Assembly: GCA_030265505.1 (NCBI GenBank)
Contig: JAJDGD010000007.1
Coordinates: forward strand, 1 to 42,828
Length of the DNA stretch: 42,828 nt
Source: Ruminococcaceae bacterium OttesenSCG-928-O06
Lineage (GTDB): Bacteria > Bacillota > Clostridia > Oscillospirales > Ruminococcaceae
Reading direction: 5' to 3'
Of this stretch, positions 8,774 to 18,300 are shown one piece after another (position 1 is the stretch's first letter; each line of letters begins with the position of its first letter). The notes beneath the pieces were generated by a model. That model saw only the letters and a list, made by a program, of their open reading frames with translations. It did not search any database and had not been told where the DNA came from. The position numbers were made by a program, and so were the translations under genes.

Positions 8774-8795
8774 GGTTTGCCCGAAGGGAGCAAAA

Positions 8796-9116
8796 ATGGG
8801 AGAGCTTGTAAAATTGCCGAATATTGCCGAAAAAATGGAGCAACAATTGGCCGGGGTGGGCATTACCACCACAGCGCAGCTGCGGGATGTGGGCAGCCGC
8901 GAAGCGTGGTTGCGCATACAGGCGCAAGACGCCAGCGCCTGCTACAACCGCCTGTGCGGCCTGGAGGGTGCCATACAGGGGGTGCGCTGGCACCACTTGC
9001 CAGAGGAAACCAAGGCCGAGCTGAAGGTGTTTTACCAGGCGCACAAGCTGCCACGCCCGGCAGGAAAACCCGGGAAAAACGCGCCTACGGAAAAAGAGGA
9101 AACCGGCGCGGGGTAA
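8796..9116 (+). CDS. TfoX C-terminal-domain protein
   Basis: This 106-aa protein consists of a TfoX/Sxy C-terminal-like helical domain. The order LPNIAEKMEQQLAGVGITTTAQLRDVGSREAWLRI, then NRLCGLEGAIQGVRWHHLPEETKAELKVFY, matches that fold, with its helix-hairpin-helix-like LAGVGITT turn. The basic, disordered tail (PRPAGKPGKNAPTEKEE) is not conserved. ATG 8796 follows GAAGGGAG and lies 22 bp after the kinase stop, so it is probably in the same transcript. In proteobacteria TfoX activates competence, but stand-alone C-terminal-domain proteins in Firmicutes have no settled role. The longer track start lies inside the kinase gene and is rejected. Confidence 0.85.
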   Translation: MGELVKLPNIAEKMEQQLAGVGITTTAQLRDVGSREAWLRIQAQDASACYNRLCGLEGAIQGVRWHHLPEETKAELKVFYQAHKLPRPAGKPGKNAPTEKEETGAG

Positions 9117-9164
9117 AATGCGGATAAAACCCACAAAAAAAGAAATAATGGCGATAGAACAACA

Positions 9165-9197
9165 AAAACCGGCGGCAATTTGCCGCCGGTTTTGTTT
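9165..9197. terminator. Bidirectional terminator
   Basis: A 13-bp stem, AAAACCGGCGGCA / TGCCGCCGGTTTT, sits between convergent genes. The plus strand continues TTTTGTTTG and the minus strand ends GGTTTTTGTTG. Confidence 0.88.
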
Positions 9198-9281
9198 GGG
9201 AGAAGCATGGAAAAAGCGGAAACAGCTGAATGATGCGCCGCCGAAAACATGTGGAAAACGCGGAACATGCTGTGGCGGCGG

Positions 9282-10013
9282 TCAGCGGCGCTGCGCGGCC
9301 ACCAACAGCATCATGGGGCGGCGCAGTTCCTGCGCCATGGTGGCATCCTCTGCCAGCAGCCGGGTGGGCGGGGTGGGCTCTACCACATCGGTGATGGCAA
9401 AGCCGGCCTGCACAAGCCCGCTTAAATAAGTGGTAAGCGTGCGGTGGTATTTTTGCACCGTCTCGCCCAGGAAAACGGCGGTGCGCGCACCCTCGTGAAA
9501 ATAGTTGTCCACCGGCCAGCAAACGGCGTTGCCGGCGTCGTCATACAGCCAGTCTTGCGGGCCGCTGGCGGTGAAGATGGGGTGCTCTACCGAAAAAATG
9601 AACGCCCCGCCCGGCGCAAGGCAGGCGTGCACCTTTTGGCAAACGGCGGCAAAATCGGCCACATAGTGCAGGGCAAGGCTGCTTAATACCACATCAAAGC
9701 TGGCGGGGGCAAAGGCGATGTCCTCAATGGGCAAAAGCAGGTACTCCACGTTGGGAAAAAGGGTTTTCTCCCGCGCCACCTGCAGCATTTTTTCGCTTAC
9801 ATCCACCCCGGTAACGGCCGCGGCGCCCTGCTGGGCCGCATAGATGCAGTGCCAGCCGTAGCCGCAGCCAAGGTCTAAAACGCGCTTGCCGGCAAGGGGC
9901 GGCAACAGGGCCTGCAGGGCGGGCCATTCGCCGGCGCCCGCCAGCCCTTTTTGCGAGCGTGCCATTTTCCCATATTTTTCAAAAAACATCGGGTCATCAT
10001 ACTTGTTTTGCAT
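9282..10013 (-). CDS. Class I SAM-dependent methyltransferase
   Basis: A 243-aa cytoplasmic methyltransferase. The SAM-binding motif I is KRVLDLGCGYGWHCIYAAQQG, motif II is VTGVDVSEKMLQVA, and motif IV/V is FDVVLSSLALHYVADFAAVCQKVHACLAPGGAFIFSVEHP. The VLSSLALHYV segment is typical of the UbiE/YcgJ-like group annotated as generic class I methyltransferases. The substrate cannot be predicted. ATG 10013 (MQNKYDDPMFFEKY) has a GAAAGGG site. The first 22 residues of the track ORF look like leader sequence. It lies about 100 bp downstream of the M23 peptidase gene on the same strand and ends at a strong terminator. Confidence 0.9.
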   Translation of the reverse strand: MQNKYDDPMFFEKYGKMARSQKGLAGAGEWPALQALLPPLAGKRVLDLGCGYGWHCIYAAQQGAAAVTGVDVSEKMLQVAREKTLFPNVEYLLLPIEDIAFAPASFDVVLSSLALHYVADFAAVCQKVHACLAPGGAFIFSVEHPIFTASGPQDWLYDDAGNAVCWPVDNYFHEGARTAVFLGETVQKYHRTLTTYLSGLVQAGFAITDVVEPTPPTRLLAEDATMAQELRRPMMLLVAAQRR

Positions 10014-10114
10014 GCAGGGCCCTTTCGTTGGGCTGCCAAGGGGAAAGGCGAGCAAGAGGGAAAGCGATTTTTGTCTCATTTAATGATCATTTAATCGGGA
10101 TTTTGTGGGGATTT

Positions 10115-11416
10115 TCAGGCGGCAGCTTCGCCCTCCAGCAGGGCGCTGTACAGCCCGGCCTCGGGGTAAAACAGCATGGAAGGGCTGATGGGCGCGCTGC
10201 CGATGCGCATCTCGTAATGCAGGTGGGCCCCGGTGGAATAGCCAGTGCTGCCCACAAGGCCGATGAGCTGCCCGGTGGTGACCATATCGTCCGGTTCCAC
10301 ATAAATTTCAGACATATGGAAATAGTAGCTTTTCAGCCCGCCGCCGTGCTCTATCACAATGGTCCAGCCGGTGTTCAAAAGATACTCTGCCAGCACCACC
10401 CGGCCGTTGTTGGGGGCAATCACGTCGCTGCCTTCTTCGGCGGCAATGTCCATGCCGTTGTGGCTGCGGGGGTTGTCCCAGTCGCCATTGGTGTAGCGGA
10501 TGGAGCCAAACTGCGTGGAGACCCACCCCTGGGCCGGGGCAATGAACACACCCTCCCAATAGCGCTCTTCGTCAAAGGTGTTGAACAGGGGAGGGATTTT
10601 TTCGCGGTACTGCTGGTAGGCGGCGTCGCTGTTGGCCTCGGTGATGACGGGGTCGGAAGTGTCGATCTCGAGGTTTTGGGTGTCGAAGCTGAAGGGTACC
10701 ACGCTCACCTCGGTTTCCCAGGTGTATTCGCCGGCGGCCACCTTCACCTGGTAGGTGCCGGGGCTGGCGTTGTTGCCAACGGGCACGGCGGCAAACCAGC
10801 CGTCTTGCCAGGGGGTGAACACCACGGCGCCCAAATCGGTCTCGGCGGTGGGGGCGGGGCCGCCTTGCAGGGGCCCCACATACAGCGAGAAAATGTCCCC
10901 CTGGGCAAGTTCTGTGCGGCCGGCGGCAAGGCTGGGCGGCGGGGCCGGGGGTGGCACCACGGTAAACCAGGCAATGTAACGGAAAATACCGTAGCCGGTG
11001 TTGCCCCCCGCGGGCAGCGTGCACTGTATCTGCACCTGGTAGTCGCCGGCATCGGCGGCCAGGGCGGCGTCCCATCCTTCGCAGCTGCCGTGGTACAAAA
11101 CCGCGTCCTCGCGGGAGACAGTGAGCATGCTTTCGTAGCCGTCCGGCAGGGCAAAGGTCAACTCGGCGGTCTCCGTCTCGCCCAAAAGGGTGGGCACAGC
11201 GTCTATCACATAGGCAAGGTCCTTATAGGCAAGGCCGCCCAGCACGGGCTGGCTCCACTCGGCATACACGGGGGTAAGCGGCACGCCCAGCACCTCCACC
11301 ACAGGGCTGGGGATGCTGTCCTCGCCGGTGTTTTGGTAGGTGTACCAGGCGTAGCCACCGCCCGCCAGCACCAGCACCAGCACCACGCACAATATCACCA
11401 GCAGTACTTTTTTCAT
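10115..11416 (-). CDS. Membrane-anchored M23 (LytM-type) peptidase
   Basis: A 433-residue surface protein. An N-terminal signal-anchor (KKVLLVILCVVLVLVLAGGGYAW) leads into an extracellular region with beta-rich, Ig-like character (about 40-260), then a C-terminal M23 domain. The zinc site is complete: SHNGMDIAAEEG (His and Asp of HxxxD) and HLHYEMR (HxH), with the supporting YYFHMSEIYV and GSTGYSTGAHLH. It should cut peptidoglycan peptide crosslinks, or regulate such cutting, during wall growth or sporulation. ATG 11416 follows GAGGAGG at good spacing. SpoIIQ/SpoIID partners are not nearby, so a sporulation role is only a possibility. Confidence 0.9.
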   Translation of the reverse strand: MKKVLLVILCVVLVLVLAGGGYAWYTYQNTGEDSIPSPVVEVLGVPLTPVYAEWSQPVLGGLAYKDLAYVIDAVPTLLGETETAELTFALPDGYESMLTVSREDAVLYHGSCEGWDAALAADAGDYQVQIQCTLPAGGNTGYGIFRYIAWFTVVPPPAPPPSLAAGRTELAQGDIFSLYVGPLQGGPAPTAETDLGAVVFTPWQDGWFAAVPVGNNASPGTYQVKVAAGEYTWETEVSVVPFSFDTQNLEIDTSDPVITEANSDAAYQQYREKIPPLFNTFDEERYWEGVFIAPAQGWVSTQFGSIRYTNGDWDNPRSHNGMDIAAEEGSDVIAPNNGRVVLAEYLLNTGWTIVIEHGGGLKSYYFHMSEIYVEPDDMVTTGQLIGLVGSTGYSTGAHLHYEMRIGSAPISPSMLFYPEAGLYSALLEGEAAA

Positions 11417-11453
11417 AAATGCGCCTCCTCCCCATAACAGGCCCAACATAAGG

Positions 11454-11491
11454 CCCGGGAAAACCCAAAATAAGGTTTTCCCGGGTTTTTT
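11454..11491 (+). terminator. Strong hairpin with plus-strand U-tract, orphan orientation
   Basis: A perfect 12-bp stem (CCCGGGAAAACC / GGTTTTCCCGGG), an 8-nt loop and TTTTTT on the plus strand. Both flanking genes are on the minus strand, where the hairpin is followed only by CCTTATG. It therefore looks like the end of an unannotated plus-strand (antisense) transcript, or a weak minus-strand terminator between the GGDEF gene and the M23 gene. Confidence 0.6.
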
Positions 11492-11551
11492 GGCATTTTA
11501 TTTCTATTTTAATCCAAGCGATATATCGTAAATATTCACAAACAGTGCGCA

Positions 11552-13666
11552 TCAATCGTCAGAGAGGTCGTTGTACCATTTCACTGCGGCAATATAGGCG
11601 TCGTTCACGGCCTTGTCCGTCAGGCGGTTTTCTTCCACATAGCGGCTCACTTCGTCCCAGTTGGCATACTCGTAGTTGCTGTAAAAGGCCACAAGGCTGG
11701 AGTACGGCCCGCTGGAGGTAAGAAGGGAGTCGCGAATGTCCGCCGCCACGGGAATCTCCTCGAACAATTCCTCCTTGGTTTTCTCCAGCGCGATGTGCAA
11801 CAGCGAGAACATGCCCACCATAAACACATGCTCGGCGTTTTTGGGCGGCTGGAAGTGGGGGGCCAGCAGCTCCCCAAAGCGGGCGCGTATCAGGGACATG
11901 CGCACAAGCTCCAGCGGTTTGTCCGACGCGATGCCCCGGATGGCGAGCAGCGCCACCCATTTTTTCAGGGCGTCTTCGCCAAGGTACGCCACGGCCATGT
12001 CGATGCTGGACACCGGGTTGCGCAGGCCCACCGCGGCGGAGTTTAACAGCCGCAGCAGCTTGTAAGACAGCGCAACGTCGGAGGAGATGACGGTGGAGAT
12101 CTCCTGGAAATTCACATAGCCGTCGGTGCTGGTAAGCTTTAACAGGCGCAGGTAGTTCACCTTCAAGGGGTCGATGTCCTTGGTTTTTTGCACCACGGTG
12201 GGCTGGTTGAAGAAAAAGCCCTGGAACAGCAGAAAGCCTATGCTTTTCGCATGCTCGAACTGCTGTACGGTGTCCACCCCGGTGGCGATGAAGCGCTTTG
12301 TTTTGTTGCCCTCAATAATTTTCTTCTGGAAATAATCACTGGTGGCCCCCGGCTCGAACTTGCAATAATCGGCCAGGGCCAAAAGGGCCGGGATGGTGTT
12401 TTGCTGGTTCAGGCCGGTGAAGGCGATGGCATAGCCGTGGCTGCGCAGGGCCTTGCATTTTTGCACCTCGGCGGCGGTAAGGCCCTCGCCCACTTTCATC
12501 TCTATAATGAATTTGTCCTTGGGCAGGTTTTGCATCACGCCGCGGTTCAACAGCTGGTTGGAGTAAGCGATGAAATACCGGGCGTCGCCGTCCATCTCGC
12601 CCGGGCCCAGGGCGTCCAGGGCGCGGTCCGCGCCGTCCAGGTTCAAGTCCTCGTCCTGCACACCCTCGTTGCCGCGGTCTATCAGCTCGTACCCGAAGGT
12701 GCGCCCGTGGGCCGTTAAAATGGGCTGGATGTTGATGTAAAGGTCTTTGAACTTTTTGGCGTTGTCGTAGCGGTCCTCGAAGAACACCAGGTTGTTGCGG
12801 CCGGCATCCTTGGCTTTGTACAGGGCAATGTCGGCCTTGCGCAGCAGCTCGGAAAAATTGGTGCCGTGCTGCGGGAAAAAGGCCGCCCCCATGCTGATGG
12901 TACAGGAAAGCTCAATATTGGGCATGGTGTAGTTTAAAAAGGCCCCCTGGAACAGCGTTTGGAAGTGGTCCATCATGTCGCCCGGGGTGGGCCAGCGGGC
13001 GGGGATGTCGTGATAGAGGAAGACGAATTCGTCCCCACCCAGGCGGTAGAGGTTTTTTTGGTACTGCGGGTTTGAGAGAAGATGCTCGGTAAGGCGGCGC
13101 AGCATAATGTCGCCGGTATTGTGGCCGTAGGTGTCGTTGATGGCTTTGAAATTGTCGAGGTCAAAAATGGCAAGCACGCCGCTGGCCTGGCCGTTCTCTA
13201 TTTTGGTGTGCAGGCCTTCAAAGCTCTCGCGCAGCTTTTGGCGGTTGGGCGCGCCGGTAAGCTGGTCAATATAGGCAAGGTTATACAGCTTTTTTTCTAC
13301 TCCGCGCTCTTCGCTCACGTCGCGCAGATACAAAGCGGTGGCGGGTTTTTCGTCCAACCAGGGGATGGAGGTGGTGTGTACCGCAAAGGTTTTGCCGTCT
13401 TTGTCCGTCACGTCGAAATGGGCGGGCAAATCGTCCGGGGCACCCTCGTAGTTGGGGCAGCCGTCGCACAAAAGGGGAAACACGTCGCGGTAGGCGTCGC
13501 GGCAGGTTTGGCGGCCGCCGGCGGGCACGCGGGCGCGGGCGCTGGGGCTCATGTATAAAATCTCGCAGTTTTTCCCACGCACCACCAGGGTATCGGTATC
13601 AAGGGAGTCCAATACTCCCTCTACCAGTTCCTCCACTTGTTCCGGTTTGAACTTTTTTCCCAGCAT
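11552..13666 (-). CDS. PAS-GGDEF-degenerate EAL-HDOD signalling protein
   Basis: A 704-aa cytoplasmic protein. Residues about 15-120 form a PAS-like sensor with a C-x(8)-CDGC cysteine cluster (CRDAYRDVFPLLCDGCPNY) that could bind metal or heme. Residues about 130-300 form a diguanylate cyclase domain with an intact active site (RLGGDEFVFLY, GGDEF 210-214) and no RxxD inhibitory site just before it. Residues about 312-492 keep the EAL fold outline (QPILTAHGRTFGYEL, FQGFFFNQP) but lose catalytic motifs: YEL for EAL, ATGVDT for AEGVET. Residues about 500-690 are an HDOD domain (LRLLNSAAVGLRNPVSSIDMAVAYLG). The second half matches YuxH/CdgJ-type proteins. ATG 13666 follows GGGAGAAA. It probably makes c-di-GMP while the tail reads or relays it. 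Confidence 0.9.
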   Translation of the reverse strand: MLGKKFKPEQVEELVEGVLDSLDTDTLVVRGKNCEILYMSPSARARVPAGGRQTCRDAYRDVFPLLCDGCPNYEGAPDDLPAHFDVTDKDGKTFAVHTTSIPWLDEKPATALYLRDVSEERGVEKKLYNLAYIDQLTGAPNRQKLRESFEGLHTKIENGQASGVLAIFDLDNFKAINDTYGHNTGDIMLRRLTEHLLSNPQYQKNLYRLGGDEFVFLYHDIPARWPTPGDMMDHFQTLFQGAFLNYTMPNIELSCTISMGAAFFPQHGTNFSELLRKADIALYKAKDAGRNNLVFFEDRYDNAKKFKDLYINIQPILTAHGRTFGYELIDRGNEGVQDEDLNLDGADRALDALGPGEMDGDARYFIAYSNQLLNRGVMQNLPKDKFIIEMKVGEGLTAAEVQKCKALRSHGYAIAFTGLNQQNTIPALLALADYCKFEPGATSDYFQKKIIEGNKTKRFIATGVDTVQQFEHAKSIGFLLFQGFFFNQPTVVQKTKDIDPLKVNYLRLLKLTSTDGYVNFQEISTVISSDVALSYKLLRLLNSAAVGLRNPVSSIDMAVAYLGEDALKKWVALLAIRGIASDKPLELVRMSLIRARFGELLAPHFQPPKNAEHVFMVGMFSLLHIALEKTKEELFEEIPVAADIRDSLLTSSGPYSSLVAFYSNYEYANWDEVSRYVEENRLTDKAVNDAYIAAVKWYNDLSDD

Positions 13667-13754
13667 GCGGTTTCTCCCGTTCCTGTAGTGCCGCCACAAA
13701 TGGACGGTGTGCGCCGTGCACGGCAAAAAAAGCCTTACAAGAAAGCTACCTTAC

Positions 13755-13784
13755 ATTATAGCGCCAACTTCCCTAAAAGGGAAG
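13755..13784 (-). promoter_or_regulatory. Promoter and palindrome upstream of the GGDEF-HDOD gene
   Basis: The minus strand has TATAAT (rc of 13755-13760) with TTCCCT 17 bp upstream. A palindrome CTTCCC-TAAAA-GGGAAG (13768-13784) covers the -35 region and could be an operator. No regulator can be named. Confidence 0.55.
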
Positions 13785-13936
13785 AGTTTGATGCGCTACG
13801 ACAGAACAATCCAGCCCCCCGCAACAAAGGCAAAACGCAAGGCCCGAAACTACGGGGATAAAAATTGCCCCCCAAAGCCCAGCCTCTGTGATGGCAGGGC
13901 GCAAGAACATCTGGGCGGCAGGTGCATGGGGAACAT

Positions 13937-13967
13937 AAAAAAGTTCCCGCCTGGGGGACAGACGGGA
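13937..13967 (-). terminator. Terminator of the dehydratase-activase operon
   Basis: In the minus-strand transcript, TCCCGTCTG and CAGGCGGGA pair (one G-U) around a 5-nt loop, followed by ACTTTTTT. It lies about 50 bp after the stop of the gene at 14015. Confidence 0.8.
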
Positions 13968-14014
13968 GGCACTTTGCGTTATTTTCAGGCATTTTTTATC
14001 CATTTAATTTTGTG

Positions 14015-15397
14015 CTACATCGCAACTTTTTGCGCCACAGCCGCAGGGGCTTTTTCCTCGGCCTTTTTGACGGGCAGGGGGGCCGCTTCGCCCTCCAGGC
14101 GCTCTTTCGCCACAGCAATCATCAGCTTGATGCGGTTTTCCTGGTTCACGCGTGTGGCAGAGGGGTCATAGTCTATAGGTGTAATATTTGCCTCGGGATA
14201 TACGGCGCGTATTTTTGCGATCATACCCTTGCCCACCACATGGTTTGGCAGGCAGCCAAAGGGCTGGGCGCACACAATGTTGGGAAAGCCACTTTGCACA
14301 AGCTCCACCATCTCGCTGGTAAGCAGCCAGCCCTCGCCCATTTTTGCCCCCAGGCCCACAAAGCCCTCGTGCAAGTGCACGGTGTGCTCAAACAGGCCGG
14401 GCGCGCGCAGGTTTTCGTGGCGTTCAATGGCCTCTATCATCATTTTCTCAATGCCGGTGGTGTAGTCCATCACGGCCCGGTACACCCGGCCCACCACGCG
14501 GCTGCCGCCGTACAGCTGGCGGTCTACCGTGCCGTTCACGATGCAGTACTGCACAAAGCCCGCAAGCCCGGGCATGTTTACCTCGCACCCTTCGGCGGCC
14601 AAAAATTCCTCTAGCCCGCTGTTGCCCAGGGGGGAATATTTTACATAAATTTCCCCCACGATGCCCACCTTTACCCGGGGCACCATGGTTTTGGGCACGG
14701 CGGCGTAGTCGGCTGCAATGGCGGCAAAGTTGCGGCGCATGTTCCCGCGGGAAACGCCCTTGCCCGCGGCAAACTGGCGGCCAATCTCCGCCTGCCACTT
14801 CTGAATTAAAGCGTCGGCGCTGCCGGTTTCATCCTCGTACGGGCGCACCTGGTTGGCAAGGCACATTAACTCATCGCCGTAGAACACCGCCGCCACCGCC
14901 TTGCGGATGAGCGGGATGGTGAACTTGAGGCTGGAGTCCTTTTCCAGGCCCGAGAAGTTGAGGGACAGCACCGGCACCTGGGGGAAGCCCGCCTTGCGCA
15001 GGGCCTTGCGCAGCAGGTGGATATAGTTGGACGCCCGGCAGCCGCCCCCGGTTTGGGTGATGAGCAGGGCGGTATGGTCCAAGTCATACTTGCCGCTTTT
15101 CAGCGCGTCGATAAACTGGCCTATCACCAACAGGGCGGGGTAGCAAGTGTCGTTGTGCACATACTTCAGCCCCTCCTGGGCCACCTCGGGGCCGCCGTTC
15201 TCCAATATCTGGGTTTGGTAACCCTCTTGCCGCATGGCGGCAGAGATCATATCGAAGTGGATGGGGGCCATTTGAGGAAACAGGATGGTGTGGGTTTTCT
15301 TCATCTCTGGGGTGAAGCGGGGATACGGCGGTGGCGCGCCATGGGCATGGCCCTGTGCTTCGGCGCCTTGGGCGAAGGCTTTGTAAGCGTCACTCAT
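14015..15397 (-). CDS. 2-hydroxyacyl-CoA dehydratase component-like protein (HgdB-like tail)
   Basis: A 460-residue cytoplasmic protein resembling the C-terminal dehydratase-like portion of large activase proteins. Recognisable segments include THTILFPQMAPIHFDMISAAMRQEGY, YVHNDTCYPALLVIGQFIDAL, TQTGGGCRASNYIHLLRKALRKAGFPQVPVLSLN and CAQPFGCLPNHVVGKGMI, with cysteines spaced as in HgdB-type iron-sulfur subunits. ATG 15397 overlaps the upstream stop as ATGA and has GAGGAGG, so it is coupled to the activase. In many clostridia this region is fused to the activase in one protein of roughly 1,400 aa (recall); here it is a separate chain. The Ala/Lys-rich ends are poorly conserved. The substrate is unknown. 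Confidence 0.85.
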   Translation of the reverse strand: MSDAYKAFAQGAEAQGHAHGAPPPYPRFTPEMKKTHTILFPQMAPIHFDMISAAMRQEGYQTQILENGGPEVAQEGLKYVHNDTCYPALLVIGQFIDALKSGKYDLDHTALLITQTGGGCRASNYIHLLRKALRKAGFPQVPVLSLNFSGLEKDSSLKFTIPLIRKAVAAVFYGDELMCLANQVRPYEDETGSADALIQKWQAEIGRQFAAGKGVSRGNMRRNFAAIAADYAAVPKTMVPRVKVGIVGEIYVKYSPLGNSGLEEFLAAEGCEVNMPGLAGFVQYCIVNGTVDRQLYGGSRVVGRVYRAVMDYTTGIEKMMIEAIERHENLRAPGLFEHTVHLHEGFVGLGAKMGEGWLLTSEMVELVQSGFPNIVCAQPFGCLPNHVVGKGMIAKIRAVYPEANITPIDYDPSATRVNQENRIKLMIAVAKERLEGEAAPLPVKKAEEKAPAAVAQKVAM

Positions 15398-18300
15398 ACG
15401 GCGCGCACCTCCTCTTCGTTTTGTGCGGGAGCGGGTGTGGCGGCGGGGCTTTCGGCGGCGTCGCCCAGGGCCGCAAACAGGCTGCGCAGGCGGATGTTCA
15501 CCGCGCCCAAGTTGGCAATCTCGTCAATTTTGATTTGCGTGTACAGCTTGCCGCCCCGGTGCAAAATCTCTTTCACCTCGTCGGTGGTAACGGCGTCCAG
15601 CCCACAGCCAAAGCTTACCAACTGCACCAGGTTCATGTCCGGCTGGGTGTTGATGTAGTGGGCCGCGGCGTATAGCCGGGCGTGGTAGGTCCACTGGTTC
15701 AAAACCCCGGCGGGGGGCTTTTCGCCCAAGTGGCTCACGCAGTCCTCGCTTATCACGGCGGCGCCCTGGGTCAAAATCAGGCGGTCTATGCCGTGGTTCA
15801 CCTCACTGTCTACATGGTAGGGCCGGCCGGCCAGCACAATAATGGGCCGCCCCTCGGCGCGCGCAGTGGCAATAATCTCTGCGCCGCGCTGCCGCACCCG
15901 GGCAAGATAGGCCGCATACTCGGCATAGGCGGCGGTGGCCGCGGCCTTCACCTCGGCCGCGGTGATATTTTCGAAGTATTTTTGCAGGATTTTATGGAAT
16001 ATTTTCACGAAGTCTTTTTCGCGGTGGATACCCACATAGTCGTAGATGAAGGTTTTTCCGCCGAGCTCGCTGCAGCTGGCTTTTATCACCTCGGGGTAAT
16101 AGGCCACCACCGGGCAGTTGTAGCAGTTGTCGCTCATGCCTTCGTCTATATTATAGCTCATGCAGGGGTAGAAGATGGTGTCCACATCGGGCATGGCGGC
16201 CAGGGCGTTGATGTGCCCGTGGGCCAGCTTTGCGGGGTAGCACACGGTGTCGCTGGGGATGGTGGCCTGCCCCGCAAAATACAGCTGCCGGGTAGAGGGC
16301 GGGCTTGTCACCACCTCGAAGCCCAGGTGGGTGAACATTGTGTGCCAGAACGGCAAAGTCTCGAAGAAGTTCAGCGCCATGGGAAAGCCGATTTTACCAC
16401 GGGGGGCCTTGGGTGCCGCGGCGGGAGGGGCATTTGTGCCCGCGCCGGGCTCTTCAGTGGGCGCGACAGCGGTGTAGCCGTTCAGAAGTTCCAGCTTGTA
16501 GTCGTAGATGTCGAGAGGGTTTTCGGCGCTGCGCTGGGTGATGGGCCTGTCGCACCGGTTGCCGCTGATATAGCGGCGCGGCTTTTCTTCGGGGGCATCT
16601 CCCGGGGCGGAAAAGGTGTTGATGGTGAGCGAGCAGTGGTTGGTGCACAGCCCGCAGTTGGTGGTTTGCACGGTGTGGACAAGGCCTTCCAGCGCCGCGC
16701 GGGACAAGGCGGAGGAAGCTGTTTGGGAAGCGCTTCGCGCCCTTCCCGCCGCGTCGCTATGCTCCGGGCCTCGGGCGCCTTGGGGCCCCTCGGCCCGCGT
16801 CGGGTTCGCGGTGTTTGGCTGCGCCAAGCCACCGCTCGCGCTTCGCGCCCTGCCAAACAGTGCTGCGCCAAAGGCGCCCATCAGCCCGGCAATGGACGGC
16901 CGGATGACCTGCATGCCCATCTCGGTCTCGAAGGCGCGCAGCACGGCGTCGTTGTAAAAGGTGCCGCCCTGCACCACCACGTTTTTGCCCAGCTCCTCCG
17001 GGCTGGACACCCGGATGACCTTGTACAGCGCGTTTTTCACCACGCTGATGGCGAGGCCCGCGGAGATGTTTTCAATAGACGCGCCGTCCTTTTGGGCCTG
17101 CTTTACGCTGGAGTTCATGAATACGGTGCAGCGGCTGCCCAGTTCCACCGGGGCGTCGCCAAAAAGGCCCAGCTTGGCAAAGTCGCGCACGTCCTGGCCC
17201 AGGGCCTCGGCAAAAGTTTGCAAAAAGCTGCCGCAGCCACTGCTGCACGCCTCGTTGAGGAAGATGTCCGAGATGGCACCGTCCTCTATTTTGAAGCACT
17301 TCATGTCCTGGCCGCCAATGTCGATGATGAAGTCCACATCGGGGGCAAAGTGCCGCGCTGCGCGAAAATGCGCCATGGTCTCCACTAAGCTGTAGTCGGC
17401 ATTGAAGGCCTCTTTGCACAGCGCCTCGCCATAGCCGGTGGTGGTAACGCTGGCCAGGGTCATATCCGGGCAGGCGGCGTACATTTCCAGCATGGCGGCG
17501 CGCACCAAGGGCACGGGGTTGCCGCTGTTGGGCTGGTAGGTGGTGTTCAGCAGTTCGCCATCCTCGCTAAGCAGCACGGTTTTCACCGTGGTGCTGCCGG
17601 CGTCTATGCCCAGGTGCGCCCGGCCGCGGTAGCCCTGCATGCGGCCTACGGGCACGCTGGCCTTCTCGTGCCGGTGCAAAAATTCGGCATACTCCGCTTC
17701 GTTGCGGAACAAGGGCTCCGTATGCTCGAAGTGGGCACCCTCGGCCCCGGCGGCGGCCAGGCGGTCCCGCAGCTCGGGCAGGGTGAAGGCTTCGTCTGCA
17801 TACAGCGCCGCGCCGATGGACACGAAGTACAGGCTGTTTTCGGGCAAAATGCCCTGCACTTTCAGCACGCGGTCAAAGGCGGCGCGCAGCTCGCTCATAA
17901 AGGTAAGGGGGCCGCCCAGGTACAACACATTGCCGGCAATGCGCCGGCCCTGGGCCAGGCCCGCAATGGTTTGGTTCACCACGCTGTACAAGATGGAGGC
18001 GGACACATCCTCTACCCGGGCCCCCTGGTTTAACAGCGGTTGTACGTCTGTTTTGGCAAAAACACCGCAGCGGGAGGCGATGGTGTATATCTTCTCCTGC
18101 CCTTTGGCCTTTTCGTTCAGTTCCTCGGGGGAGATTTTGAGCAGGGTGGCCATTTGGTCGATGAAGGCGCCGGTGCCGCCGGCGCAGCTGCCGTTCATGC
18201 GTACCTCCACGCCGTTCGTCAAAAACAAAATCTTCGCGTCTTCGCCCCCCAGCTCGATGATGACATCGGCGTTTGGGGCAAGGCTGCGCGAAGCGATGCG

